In this document: in pieces, positions 11,086 through 23,215 of the stretch
Layout: each line of letters opens with the position of its first letter
Position numbering within the stretch: the stretch's first letter is position 1
Origin: Ichthyophis bannanicus
Taxonomy: Eukaryota; Chordata; Amphibia; Gymnophiona; Ichthyophiidae
Direction: 5' to 3'
NCBI GenBank assembly: GCA_033557465.1
Contig: CM066035.1
Location: 920,400,235-920,464,234 of the forward strand
Length of the DNA: 64,000 nt
Notes under the pieces: generated by a model
Databases searched by the model: none
What the model was told of the DNA's origin: nothing
Seen by the model: the letters and a program-made list of their open reading frames with translations, nothing else
Translations under genes and position numbers: made by a program

Positions 11086-14050
11086 CTACAGGCTACCGAG
11101 GACCTGTAGGAAAAAGCAGAGCAGAGCCATGAGCAGTTGCCAGTGAAGGCCGAAGACAGCCCTTAGACCCCGGCTCCATGGGTGGCCATGGTCCCGGTAG
11201 CCGGAACAAGAAGGGTCGGAGGGCAGGAGTTGCTTAAACCCCAAACAGATTACGGAGTACAGCCTGGCCGAAGGCACTGTCCCAGCAGTAATGGCCGAGG
11301 GCACTCTCCAGGCAGTAATGCACCGCAAAGGTGTGAGAGGAGGACCAGGTGGCAGCCCGGCAGATGTCTATCAGTGGCACTGAGCGCAGACTAGCGACGG
11401 ACGTCGCCATCGCTCAGACACTGAGAGCAGTGACTCAGCAGTCCAGGGGGCAAAGGCAATGCAGTCCGCCACCCAAATAGACACGGTACACTTGGTGACC
11501 GCCAGCTCCAATAAACTGGGGTCCAAGGAAACGAAGAGCTGCCCGGATCTGCGGTGGTCCCGAGTCCACTGCAGGTAGAAAGAGAGCCCTCTTACAATCC
11601 AGAGTGTGGAGAATCGCCAATGCGCAGTCGGCATGGGACGTCGTGAAGAAAGTGGGCAGCACTATCTCTTGATTGAAATGAAAATTCAAGACAACCTTGG
11701 GGTCAGTCCGCAGGACCACCCAGTTCCTATAGAACCTCATGTACAGTACCTCGGCCATCAGCACCTGGAGTTCACTGACTTTCTGGGCGGAGGTGAGAGC
11801 TACCAAGGAAGCCATCTTCCACGGCAGGTGCCGCAGCGGGCAGGTAGCCATGGGCTCAAAGTGTGGCCTGGTCAGCTGCGTGAGGACCACCATTGAGGTC
11901 CCATTCCACCGGAGGAGGGTGGGTAGGGGGCTTGGAAAGAAGCAGGCCTCGCATGAAATGAGAGACAAGCGGTAGCCCCAAAAGAGGTTTGACCTCGATG
12001 GAGTGGTGGTTCGCTGAGATGGCACTCAGGTGAACCCTGACCAAGTTAGACTTCAGCTCAGACTGCAAGAGGTGGAGCAGATACTGCAAGACTAAACTGG
12101 TAGGGCATTAAAATGGGTCCACTCAGAGCTCCAAGCATCACACCGAGAACTGACGCCACTTGAAGGTAAGCCCGTCTGGTCAAGTTTTGTCATGAGGCCA
12201 GAAGAATGCCCTCGATCTCCAGGTGGAGATCGTAGGAGGCTAGAGCGACTCACTCAGCCACCAAGCCATGAGGGACAGGGACCTCAGATTGGGGTGGAGA
12301 AGCAGACCCTCCTCCTGCATCAGCAGCGCCAGTGAGAACCCGAGCAGGATCGAAGGCTCTGTCAAGAGACTGAGCAGCAGGGGAAACCAAGGCTGCCTGG
12401 GACACCGTGGGGCTATGAGAATCACAGAGGCCCTGTCCCGTTGGACCTTGGAAGGGTCTGGGTGATGAGAGGCATGGGGGGAAAGGCATATAGTAACCCC
12501 GTGTCCCACGAGATGAGGAAGGCATGGGGGCCAACCTGCCCGGGTGCAGGAGGGGACCACAGAACCGAGGAAGCTACGAGTTTGCTGGGCTGGCATTATC
12601 CTAACCCAGAAATTAAGTGGCCCGGACAGTCATGCCCTGGCTTACTGCAATGGAGCACAGGGTTGTCGCCTCCGAACACAGGCTGTAGGAGCTGGTACTC
12701 CCCTGTTGGTTCACATAGAACATCGTGACATGGTTGTCCATCTGAACCAGCACCACTCGGTACTGCAAGTGGTCCCTGAAAACCCCAAGAGCAAGGCGAA
12801 TGGCCCAGAGTTCCAGCAGGCTGATCTGCTGCCGGGACTCCTTGAGAGTCCAGGACCCCTGAGTGCGCCGTCCCTCGCAGTGGGCTCCCCAGCCTGCCAG
12901 GGAGGCATCCATGGTCAAGACCACCAGATGCACCGTGGCTTGGAAGGGCATATCGCAAAGCGGATTCCAAAACTCCTGACACCAAGCCAGAAACTCCACC
13001 ACGCTAGGAAAGACCGAGATTGGGTCTCAGAGGCGGCCGGTCGACTGCACTCATTGCGCCTGGAGGCACCACTGCATTGCCCGCATGTTGAGAAGGGCAT
13101 TGGGCACGACATGGACTGTGGAGGCCATGTGGCCGAGAAGGCAAAGCATCATCAGGGCTGGGATGGAGCTGCGGCACCGCACCTTGGACACCAGGGACAC
13201 AAGGTGGTCCACCCTGGACTGAGAAAGAAAAGCCATGGCCCAAAGGATGTCCAAGCAAGCCCCAATGAACTCCAGGGACTGAACTGGAGAGAGGTGGGAC
13301 TTTGGGTAACTGATCACGAACACCAGATGCTCCAGGAGGCAAATGGTGCGGAACGTGGCCTGCCTGGCTTCGGAGGCCGTGCCCCTATTAAGAATCAGTC
13401 CTCTAGATATGGATAGATGAAGATGCACTGCAGCTGCAGATGGGCTGCAGCCACGGCCAGGCACTTTGTGAAGACCCACGGGGCGGATGAGAGGCCGAAG
13501 AGAAGCATCCTGTACTGGTAATGGTTTCCCTGAACCAGTAATGGTTTCCCTAAACCATGAAGCAAAGGAACTTTCTGTGTTTGGGGTGGACGAGGATGTG
13601 AGCATAGGCATCCTTTAAGTCTAAGGAGCATAGCCAATCGCCCTGCCAGAGGTAGGGCAGTAACGTTCCAAGGGAGAGCATCTTCAAGTTCTCCCGCACC
13701 AGAACTTGAGGTTCCGCAGGTCGAGGATGGGCTGAAGGTCCCCTGTCCGCTTTGGAATGAGGAAGTATCGGGAGTAAAACCCCTGTCCTAGGAGGTGCGG
13801 TGGGACTGGTTCTACCACACCGTCCTCAAGGAGGCCTGTGAGCTCCTGAATCAGAAGGGCCTGGTGCTGGGGAAGCCAACGTGGCTCCCCGGGAAAGTAC
13901 AGAAGAGGCGCCTGGTCCAGATTTTGACGATAGTCCTCCCGAACGACCTGGAGAACCCAGGTATTGGTGGAGATGGACTCCTTCCTGTGGGAGAAATGGA
14001 CCAGATGCCCCCTAACAGACAACCGCCCTGAGGAGGGGGAGAGGCTATGC
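11086..14050 (-). pseudogene. DIRS C pol: RT, RNase H, methylase-like, recombinase (broken)
   Basis: The order on the minus strand is as follows. The RT N-terminus (14022-13684) has 'GQGFYSRYFLIPKRTGDL' and 'PILDLRNLKF'. The RT core (13637-13395) has 'FGLSSAPWVFTKCLAV' and ends YPYLED, so the catalytic YLDD has Asp to Glu and is followed by a stop. RNase H (13002-12613) keeps all three acidic motifs: MDASLAGWG, LLELWAI, QMDNHV. The methylase-like linker (12596-12240) has 'SVILIAPRCPRQPWFPLLL'. The recombinase (12025-11371) has 'VALTSAQKVSELQVL', where the catalytic Arg of 'SARRISELQAL' reads Lys. Many frameshifts are present. Confidence 0.85.
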
Positions 14051-14079
14051 CGATGGCATCAAAACCCTGAGGCTGGTTG

Positions 14080-15995
14080 AGCTGGAGCCGGTGGATGTGT
14101 CTTGGGGCCCTTCAGCTTATGAGGACAGTGGACTTGCCCTGGCTGCCCTGTACAGGGGGGGGGGGTCGATGCCAGCAGATAGGCCAGGTACCCCTGTATG
14201 GGAGCCCCTTTCGCTGGAAGAAAGGCTTCTTGCTCTGCTGCTTCTTCCTGGGGAGGGAGGAAGTTTTCCGGGAGAGGTGAGTGCGAGTCACGTACTCCAT
14301 CTCAATCTCTGTGGTCTTGTCCAGCATGGGCTTGCCAAAGAGCTATTCCCCGAGGTAGGGGACGTCCAGCAGCTTCTCTTGGACTCAGTTCCAGGTCAGA
14401 GGACTGGAGCCAAGCCTGCCGACGGGCTCCAATGCCAGCTGCCGCCACCCGGGAGGAAGACTCAAAGCCATCGTACACTGTTCATGAGGGGTACTTCGAG
14501 CATTCCTCAATGGACTTTCAGAGGGCCTGAAAACATTGGAGATGGTCTCCATCAAGGTCCACCGTGAAGCCTCCAAGCTCCCTAGCGAGATCGCGGAGGA
14601 ACATCGCAATGTATAATTGGTAAACTTGAATCCAGCGTGACAACATGGAGCCCTGATAAGCCTTGCGCCCGAGGGCGTTGAGGGTACCAGACTTTGCCTG
14701 GGAGGACTGACGAATGAGTCTTCTGGCTCTTTAGCTTCTGCATGGCCGATTTGACCACCATTGAGTTGTGGGGAAGCTGGGCTTTCCAAAACCCCGGACC
14801 TCACTGGACCTTATATATAGCATCCAGGCGCTTGCTCACAATTGGGACAGAGGCCGGGGTCTCCCACATGCAGAGTAGGAAGCGGTTTAGAATGGGAGGA
14901 ACCGGCACTGAGAGCCTCCCTCGGAGGAGCTTCATATTGCAGAATATCAAGCTCCTCGGCACAGGACTCCTCAGTGGCGAGCGGTAAGGCCTGCGCCATG
15001 TCCCAGATGAACTCCAGGAAGGAGGTATCCTCGGGAGGTGACCGCTGCCTCTAGATCAGCAGGGAGATGTCAGAGGGGAGGTCTCGGTGGGATTGAGTCT
15101 TCAGGGAGGTCTCTCTGTTGGACTGCCAGTCTGAGTATTCCGTGGAGGACTCGAGGTAGGGCAGCTTGAGACAGGTCAGTGACCCGTGCCGGATCTCCAA
15201 GGACAAAACCTGCCCAGAGCCGGAAATGCTCGCTCGCGAAGATCTCACACCTGAGGAACGGGATGGAGATTGAGAACCGTGCCGAAGATCCTCACGAGGC
15301 TTCTGGCTCTTGGGGTTCACAACGGCAGCCCGGGGAGTCGTCGAGGTCCCTGCGATCTCGAGGCGCGTACCAGCAGGGCTGGGCATCAGCATATGCTGGG
15401 CAGCGAGGAATGCAGAAACGTTGCGTTCCAAGGCCAACATTCGGGCCTCCAACTCAGGCATGGGGACCTGTGACACAGACGCTGGGGTGACCGGGTTGGG
15501 AATCGAAGAGGAGAGGGAGTCCATGGGGACTCTTGGGAGACTGGGCGCCTTCGCCGGAGGCCTCCTTATCGGTTTGAGGTATCTTACTGGGCTGCTCCCT
15601 CTCCAACTCCAAAAACTGCCAGTGGGGGCTGAGAGACCAGGCGCGTGACCTCTCACACTTGTCTGGTGCCCCCAACAGAGTCCTCAAGGCCTTCTTCTTT
15701 GTCTTCCGCTTGTGTTCAGGTGACCCCTGGTCAGAGTGCCGCCAGGTCCAGGTAGGAGCCTTTGGAGACTCCAGAGCTTGCGGGGCCGAAGAGCGGAAGG
15801 CTACGCGGGGATACTGGGGCTGCCTTATGGAGGAGATCATCCAGCTTCTGCTTAAGACTCTGGATATCCTTGGAGGACATCTTCTTACAGCTCCAGGTCA
15901 TGGTGAGCTCCTAGACACCTGAGACAACAGTCAAGGGTGTCCGTGAGCAACATGCTTTTGGAGAATCTATCACATTTCTTAAAACCAGAGGCCAT
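14080..15995 (-). pseudogene. DIRS C gag-like ORF1 (broken)
   Basis: The start is at 15995 (MASGFKKCDRFSK, then 'DTLDCCLRCLGAHHD', a variant of the family's zinc-binding-like N-terminus). Frames 15840-15454, 15656-15051, 14999-14811 and 14804-14385 carry the serine/proline-rich middle and parts of the core. The family differs clearly from A/B/F/G: the N-terminus starts MA/MV rather than MEKP, and the GGTACC-rich variable region is absent. B inserted 197 bp upstream of this start codon. Confidence 0.8.
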
Positions 15996-16499
15996 TGGGG
16001 CAAAAAGGACCCCCTGCGAGGTCAAAGATCCTTGACACGGCCAGCGGATAAAAAGGGCAAAAAGCGCAGTAAAAACAAAAAAAAAGGTAAAAAAGAAAAA
16101 TCCCGAAACCACGGCCGAAGTAGAGGTACTCGGGAGGCGGAAAGAGGACTGGCGAAGGCCGGTAGAGCAAAACCGGCTGATAACAGAGAAAGCATAGTTA
16201 CTCACCTGTAACAGGTGATCTCCGGGAACAGCAGGAATTTAGTCTTCACATATGGGTATCGTCGGTACCGATGGAGCCTGTGCGGGAACGCTCCCCAGCG
16301 TCCAATTAGAAAGCTTTTGGGAGCATCCCACAGCGCCTGTGTGCTGCCTTCCTGCCTTTCCCAACTGTCTCTCTCCAGTTGAGTTTAAAGCTGAGACCGA
16401 GAGAGAGAGAAGGAGAGAGAGAGGGAGAGAGAAAAAGAGAGAGGGAGAGAGAAAAAGAGAGAGATACAGAGATACAACTCCTAGGGGAGGTGGGTGGGT

Positions 16500-16606
16500 T
16501 GTGAAGACTAAATTCCTGCTGTTCCCGGAGATCACCTGTTACAGGTGAGTAACTATGATGCTATCTCCAGGAACAAGCAGGAATGTAGTCTTCACATATG
16601 GGGACT
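16500..16606. repeat. DIRS B internal complementary region
   Basis: 'gtgaagactaaattcctgctgttcccggagatcacctgttacaggtgagtaactatg' complements the left terminus, and 'gctatctccaggaacaagcaggaatgtagtcttcacatatgg' complements the right. Three extra bases ('atg') sit at the join compared with the expected 'actatgc|tatctcc'. Confidence 0.9.
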
Positions 16607-16716
16607 CCCTAGCTACAGATGCCAGGGAGAAACCCCAGTTGTGTGCCCTTTTGAAAGGGCTCCACTTCCCCCCATGGATCTCTGGCATCCTACCAGGGAT
16701 GGTGGGTAGGAGTTGA

Positions 16717-18310
16717 TTAAGTATGGAACAGGTGTTGAAGAACAGCCTGACCAAACAAGGCATCCCGGCGGGAGTCCTTGTCTAAGCAGTAAAGAGCTGT
16801 GAAGGTATGAACCGAGGCCCAGGTAGCTGCTCGACAGATGTCGTCGAAAGACACAGAGTGAAGACGAGCCATAGAGGCTGCCATGGCTCTCACATTGTGC
16901 GCTGTGACATGGCCTGCAAGAAGAAGGTTCTTATAGGCAAAAGATATACACTGTGCAATCCAGTTGGACAGTGTTCTTTTGGAGACTGGAAGCCATAAAT
17001 GACTAGGATCAAAAGCAACAAAGAGTTGGGAGGACTTTCTATGTTGCTGCATCATTTGCAAGTAAAAGGCCAAAGCTCTTTTACAGTCCACAGTATGAAG
17101 ATTCCTTTCTGCATTAGAGGCATGAGGCCTTGGGAAAAAAACAGGAAGGTAAACTGCTTGGTTTAAATGAAAAGGTGAAACCATCTTTGGCATAAAGTGA
17201 GGATGAGTCCTAAGGACTACCTTATCATGATGGAACCTTGTATAAGGAGTATCAGCCACCAATGCTTGCAATTCACTGATGCAACGTGCTGATGTGATTG
17301 CAATAAGAAAAATAACCTTCCAGGAAAGGAATTTCAAAGAGGTAGTAGCTAATGGTTCAAAAGGTGGCTTCATGAGATGGCCAAGAACCAGATTTAAATC
17401 CCATGCCACCGGTGGTGGCTTAACGGGAGGCTTAGTTAGAAGAAGGCCTCTCATAAATCTCGCTATGATAGGATGAGAGGAAATAGGTTGCCCATTCCCT
17501 GCATTAGACAAATGAAGGAGATATTCCAGTAATGATTCCAGAGGTACTGCAAGAGGGTTAAGACCCTTCTGCGAATACCATATGGTAAACCTTTTCAACT
17601 TGAAAGCATAAGAGTGTCTTGTGGATGGTTTCCTGGAAGCATAAAGGATATCCTTTACTTGCTGAGAAAGGTTAAGACCATGAAGTTCTAGGCTTTCAGC
17701 AACCAGGCCCTGAGATGTACAGACTGGGGATTGGGATGCCACAGCATCCTGTCCTCCTGGGATAGGAGATCTGGCATACAGAAAGTCCCGACCCCAATGG
17801 AGAAGGAAGGCATCCCTAGCCTGACAACCCTGAGCCGGAATTCTGGAACAGAACAGGGGAAGTTTGGCATTCAGCAGACTTGCAAAGAGGTCTATGTCCA
17901 GGGCTCGCCAAAATTGGAAAATTTGGGCCACCTGATCTGCATGAAGAGACCATTCATGTGGAAGCAGAACTCGACTGAGTCTGTCTGCCCAAGAGTTTTG
18001 AATGCCTGGAAGATACACTGCAAGGAGATGAATCTGATGCTCTCTGGCGAGGGACCAAAGTCGCAAAGCTTCGTTGCAGAGCGACAGAGAGCCTGTTCCG
18101 CCCTGCTTGTTCACATAGAACATGGCTACCTGGTTGTCCGTATGAATTAGGCCAGTTTTGTAGCTGAGCTGGATGTGAAATACTCGAAGAGCAAGAAAGA
18201 TTGCTCTGAGCTCTAGGAGAGATTGATGTGTAGATCGGTCTCCTGTGAAGTCCAGGAACCCTGGGTAGAGAGGCCTTGCAAATGGGCTCCCCAACCCACC
18301 TGTGAGGCAT
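16717..18310 (-). pseudogene. DIRS B RNase H, methylase-like and tyrosine recombinase
   Basis: One open frame whose family sequence begins near 18230 (SLLELRAIFLALRVFH). It continues through 'IHTDNQVAMFYVNKQGG' (RNase H Asp), 'SWADRLSRVLL' (RNase H), 'DIDLFASLLNAKLPLF' (methylase-like domain) and the recombinase. The recombinase keeps the HNVR box (TAHNVRAMAASM) and the Tyr in 'HTFTALYCLD', but the first catalytic Arg is Cys (SARCISELQAL). About 20 residues present in F between 'HLSNAG' and 'NGQ' are missing. The frame upstream of 18310 is a shadow of RT. The product, if made, should not recombine DNA. Confidence 0.87.
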
Positions 18311-18380
18311 CTGTTGTTAGAGTTACTTGGTGTGGGGGTTGCTGAAAAGGGGACCCCACCAACAGATTCTGGGGTGACTG

Positions 18381-19450
18381 CTACCATTGGAGAGACAAAG
18401 TAAGACGATCTGAGGTTGCTATTTTGTCTGACAGGCAACCTGACACCTGAGTCCACTGAATGGATAGAGTCCACTGGGCTGCCCTCATATGGAGGTGAGC
18501 ATAAGGGACCACATGCACGCTGGATGCCATGTGGCCTAGCAATTGTAACATTTCCCGAGCAGTGAGGTGAGACTTTAGCAGTGCTTGGGAAGCTAACTGC
18601 ACAATGCGAAGGCAGAGGGACTGTGGAAGATAGGCCCTTGTCTGTCTGGTATCCAGCAGGGCTCCTATGAACTCTAGAGACTGAGTGGGAGCTAGGTTGG
18701 ATTTTGGGAAGTTTATGACAAGTCCCAAATATTGAAGGATACGCATTGTGAGAGATAGAGAAAACCTGGCCTCTGGTTCTGATGGGGCTCGAATAAGCCA
18801 ATCATCCAAGTAAGGGAAGACGAATATTTTTAGGGTGCGGAGAAATGCTGCCACCACAGCCATGCATTTTGTGAACACCCTTTGTGCCGAGGCCAGGCCA
18901 AAAGGAAGAACTCTGTATTGGTAGTGCTTCCCTTGAAATAGAAAGCGAAGAAACCTTCGGTGAGTTGGATGGATGAGAACATGAGTGTACGCATCCTTGA
19001 GATCTAGAGAACAAAGCCAGTCCTGACTCTGAAGGTATGGCAGTAGAGTTCCCAGAGAAATCATTTTGAATTTCTCTTTGAACAGGAATTTGTTCAATTC
19101 TCTGAGGTCCAAAATGGGTCTGTGCCCTCCAGTTTTCTTTGGAATAAGGAAAAAGGGGGAACAGAACCCTGCACCTTGTTGATGAATAGGTACTTCTTCT
19201 ATTGCCCCTTGGGCAAGAAGCAGACTGACCTCATGATCTAACTGGGAGTTGAGAGAGGTCTGAGAATTGAACTGTCTTACCATTGTAGGAGGGGGCATGC
19301 TGAGGAAGTGAAGCTTGTATCCCTCTCTTACAATGGACAGAGTCCAACTTTCTGCTGTTATCTGCCCCCATCTGGGGGCAAAATAACATAACCTTCCTGG
19401 AATGGTGGAAGGCTCTGGCCCGTTCAGGACCAGGAAGACAAAGTTCTCTA
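18381..19450 (-). pseudogene. DIRS B reverse transcriptase
   Basis: An open frame with a well-kept RT. 'GAGFCSPFFLIPKKTGGHRP', 'ILDLRELNKFLFKEKFKM', 'WLCSLDLKDAYTHVLIHP', 'LPFGLASAQRVFTKCMAV' and 'IFVFPYLDDWLIRAPS' (the catalytic YLDD is intact). The fingers, palm and start of the connection are present. It ends at a stop after 'RLTLSLQW', where F continues 'WTSSKN', so RNase H and recombinase are cut off. It overlaps the gag C-terminus in another frame, as in the family's usual gag-pol arrangement. Confidence 0.88.
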
Positions 19451-19458
19451 GATGGGAG

Positions 19459-21403
19459 TCAAAGCCCCTGTGGAGGCTGAGTCTGCTGAGCCGGTTGAGG
19501 CTTAGCAGCCTTTGTTTTTCTTTGTTTAGGTTGTTGCTGACCCTTTTGGGCAGACTGACCCGAACGATGCCCTTGCTGGGTATAGGATGGGTAGAACTTC
19601 TTTGTTCTAGTGAAGAATGTTTTTTGTAGGATTTTCCTTGCAGGATCAGCTGTAGATTTTGATAATCTATCCAAGGTGAGATTATCTGCATCTAGCTCAT
19701 TAGCTTTCTCTTGCCAATTTTTGCCAAAGAGATTCTCTCCTGTGGAAGGAATATTCCCGTTTTTCCTGTACCCAAAGTTCCAAGTCAGATGCCTGGAGCC
19801 AGGCAATCCTATGTGCGCCTATGGCAATAGCAGAAGTTCTGCTTATGCACTCAAAACAATCAAAAGCTGTACGATTTACAAATTTGGAAACATCCTGACC
19901 ATGTTTGGTAAGTGCAAGATAATCTTGTCTCTTATCATCAGGAAGAAGAGGGCTCATAAGCTCTAGATCTCCTGTAACTTCCTTAAGGAACATTCCCATA
20001 TATAAAATGAAGGAACTAATCTTGGCAGAAAGCATAGAGGCCTGGAAGGTTTGACACCCAAAGGCATCAAGAGTTCTACATTCACATCCTGGAGGATTAG
20101 ATGCATGTCTTTTTGCACTTGATCCTTCTCATAGCTGATTCCACCACCATGGAATGGTGGGGCAGCTGAGTTTTTTTGAAATTCAGGACAAGGAGGAACT
20201 CGATACATGGTATCGAGCCTATGAGAATGAGGAGAAGTGGTGAGAGGTGTTTCCCACATCCTTAGCATGAGATCATGCAAGATCTCATGAATAGGCAAAG
20301 TAGCTGCCTCTTTGGGAGCTTTAGGATACTGTAAAATCTCCAATTCCTTTGCCCTAGGCTCTGTTTCAGGAGCCACTGTGTTGGAAAGACCTCGAGCCAC
20401 ATTAAAGATAAAATTCTGGAAGGATATTTATTTATTTATTTATTTAACACTCATTTATATACCGCATCTTCCAGCGATCAGTTGCGGTGTACAATTAACA
20501 ACAGTTAACAAAGCAGAGTTTGTTTTACATAGAACATTATAACTTTTTACATAGAACATCTTAACTTGGTACTCTGGTATCGACAGAGCTGTCAGAGTCT
20601 TCAGACTCGTCGGAGGATTCAAAGTATCTCCTGTCCGGGTAATTGTGGAGCGCACGATACCGGTACCGATCGAAGTTGGTATCGACAGGGGTCGGTATCG
20701 ACAGGGTCCGGTACCGACTTGTCAGTACCAGAGGGCACAGCATGCGTCGGTACCGGTAGTCCACCTGCTGACGTCGATGCAATTGGCCCCGGTACCGATG
20801 TAGGTACCGGTACCGGTTGAATTGTCTGAAGCTGTTTCGGGGGGGCATCGATGCCGAAAGAAGAGCCGCCAGGCTGCGTTCAATAGCCAAGAATCTCTGG
20901 TCTGTCGACGCCGCTGATGCCTGAGTATCAGTACCGGATAAAGCGGCCGGTACCCCAGAGCATGGCACCAGTAGTTCTGCCGAGGTTGGGGCCTCGAGAA
21001 CATCCTGGTGCCCCGATGATGCTTTGGAAGCCAAAGCCTCCCGCCGGGGCAATTTTGCCGGTGTGAGTCCCTCAAGGGCAACGCCAGAGGCATCTCGATA
21101 CTTAGGAGATCTACCCTTTGAGGACCGGCTAGACTTAGGTTTAGTTACCTGAGATCCATGGGAGGAAGACGAAGTCTTGGAAGATGTTGATGCCACAGAT
21201 GCTGCATCGGAGGGAAAAAGGGTGCTAAGTTTAGCAGCTCAGTTTTGCCGACCCCTCTTCGACATCATCCCACAGGCAACACACTCAGAGATAGAGTGGT
21301 CAGGACCTAAACATTTGAGGCACCACTACTCATGGGTGTCGGTGATGCAGATGGTACCGCCACACTTGGAACACTTTTTAAAACCCGAAGCGGGGTTTTC
21401 CAT
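19459..21403 (-). pseudogene. DIRS B gag-like ORF1 (broken, with insertion)
   Basis: The start is at 21403 (MENPASGFKKCSKCGGT...). Frames 21196-20561, 20400-19963 and 19806-19459 cover the variable Val/Pro-rich region, the core ('KAPKEAATLPIHEILH', 'YRVPPCPEFQKNSAAP', 'ISSFILYMGMFLKEV') and the Gln/Lys-rich C-terminus ('QGHRSGQSAQKGQQQPKQ'). A repeat of about 150 bp (20424-20572) interrupts the region before the core. It is a putative nucleocapsid and is not functional as it stands. Confidence 0.87.
20424..20572 (-). repeat. L2/SINE-tail insertion in DIRS B gag
   Basis: It starts with (TATT)n at 20427-20446 and reads 'atataccgcatcttccagcgatcagttgcggtgtacaat'. On the minus strand this is the conserved 'gcggtatat...aaataaataaata' 3' end. 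'ccgc-t-ttccagcgatcag' is shared with the SINE at 35688-36049, so it is probably a 5'-truncated copy of the same family. Confidence 0.75.
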
Positions 21404-22018
21404 TGTAGAGGAAAGTTGGGCCTAGTGCCCAAAATGGCACGTGGCACCAGAGGAGAAAAAAGCTGGAAGACTCCGGGAAAAGTTTTTTTTTTTTTTTTTA
21501 CAAGGAAAAGAAAGAAAGAAAGAACCGGCGGTACCGATGTAGCGTCGAAGGAAGGCAGACGCGACCACAAAAAAATAAGAATAAATGGGATATTTTCTGC
21601 GGTGACAGGAAGTGCGACCTGCCGGCTCCGCGGAAAACGAAGAACTGGAGAGACACAGTTGGGAAAGGCGGGAAGGCAGCCCACAGGTTCTGTGGGATGC
21701 TCCCAAAAGCTTTCTAATTGGACGCTGAGGAGCGTTCCTGTGCAGGCTCCGTTGGTACCGACGATACCCATATGTGAAGACTACATTCCTGCTTGTTCCT
21801 AGAGATAACTTTTTCTGGAGACGAGACACATGTCTGAAGAGCTATGCAGAAAAAGGGAGACTGAGTAAGATGGAACCTTTGGGCGGGAAGGGAACCAAGC
21901 ATGCGTGGTGGCATTCCCAAAGGCTTTCTTTCAAAGCTGGGGAAATGTGCAACGCAGGCTCTGTCAGTGCAGACGTCACCCATATGTGAGAACCATCTTC
22001 CTGCTTGATCCTGGAGAA

Positions 22019-23215
22019 CCCGTGGTGATGGAATTCCACCTGTGGGCGAAATGGACCAGCCACCCCACTGTTGGTAGTTGGTCATCCAGCGGTCAAGAGG
22101 CTATGCCGGAGGCATCAAAACCCCAAACCAGGCTGTGCCGGGGTCAGCATCTGGACCTTTGGGCCCTTGGGCTTATGTGGCACTTGGCCAGTGCCCTTAC
22201 CCTGACTGCTCTGCTGCGGAGTCTGGGTAGCCGAGTACGGGGGGGGGGGGGGTACATCTGATAGGGTTGGCCCTTCCTGTGGGCTTCTTCCCCCTTCTTT
22301 CTAGGAAGGATAGAAGTCTTCCTCGAGAGCCGAGTGCAGGTGACGTACTCTGTCTCAATTTTGGCCGCTTTGTCCTCCATGGGCTTGCCAAAGAGCAGCT
22401 CCCTGAGGCACAGAACATCGAGGAGCTTCTCCTGGATCCACTGCTCCAGGTCTGAGGACTGGAGCCATGCCTGTTGGTGGCCACCACTCCTACGCAGGAC
22501 TCAATGCCTTTGTAGGCGGCTCGGGACAGAAATTTGGAGCACTCACCAACGGACTTCGCCAGTGTCTGGAAGCGCTGGACCGGGCATCTGCGCCTGCTGG
22601 GCAATAATAAACGCAGAAATGCTGCATTCTAGAGCCAGCATTCAGGTCTCCTACTCAGGAGTGGGAGCCTGCGACACTGACACCGGGGTTACCGGGTCAG
22701 GTGTTGAGGAGAAGAGGGGGTCTTCACCGGGACAACCCTGAAGAGACTGGGTGCCATCGCTGGTGGCCTCAGTATTGGTCCTGGGAACTTTTCTTGGCAG
22801 CTCCCACTCCGACTCCTCGGATGGCTGCCAGGAGGCTGAGGGATCACGCGCGAGATTTCTCGCGTTTGTCCTTCTCCCCAGACGACATCCGTGAGACCTT
22901 CTTCTTATGCTCACGCTCTGGGGACCCTTGGTCAGAGTGCCTGCGGGCTTATCCCACTGGAACTTTAAGCAACTCTGAGGGTTGCGGGGCCTTTGAGCAC
23001 AAGGCTACCGGGGATACTGGGGTTGAATCTGCCTTGTGGAAGATGTTGTCCTGCTTTTGACGGTGACTCTGGATGTCCTTAGTGGACATCTTTTTGCACA
23101 AGAAGCACTGCTTCGGGTCGTGATCGGTGCCCAGACACCAGAGACAACAATCGTGAGTGTCTGAGAGAGACATGTTTTTAGAGCGCCAATCACATTTTTT
23201 GAAACCAGTGACCAT
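22019..23215 (-). pseudogene. DIRS D gag-like ORF1 remnant
   Basis: The start is at 23215 (MVTGFKKCDWRSKNM, then 'DTHDCCLWCLGTDHDPKQC' and 'KKMSTKDIQSHRQKQ'), the same family as C. It is followed by shorter broken frames (22914-22651, 22604-22197). 22019-22180 aligns with C at about 13970-14110 ('gaaatggaccag', 'gaggctatgcc', 'ggcatcaaaaccc'), the region where gag meets pol. The pol of D is absent. A G-run at 22239-22250 lies in it. Confidence 0.78.

Larger units (their letters stand above)
16192..21807 (-). mobile_element. DIRS element B (nearly full length, nested in C)
   Basis: 5.6 kb, reading right to left. The left terminus is GCATAGTTACTCACCTGTAACAGG and the right terminus ...CTTGTTCCTAGAGATA. 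The ITRs share about 170 bp (for example 'agcgtccaattagaaagcttttgggagcatccca' on both sides). It has an ICR, a GA-rich spacer (16395-16470), pol and gag. It is close to F in sequence but disabled by a stop between RT and RNase H, a deletion and a substitution in the recombinase, and a small repeat inside gag. Confidence 0.93.

Noticed and set aside
12544..13416. 290-codon plus-strand ORF in DIRS C
   Set aside because: Antisense to the RNase H/RT pseudogene; no recognisable domain.
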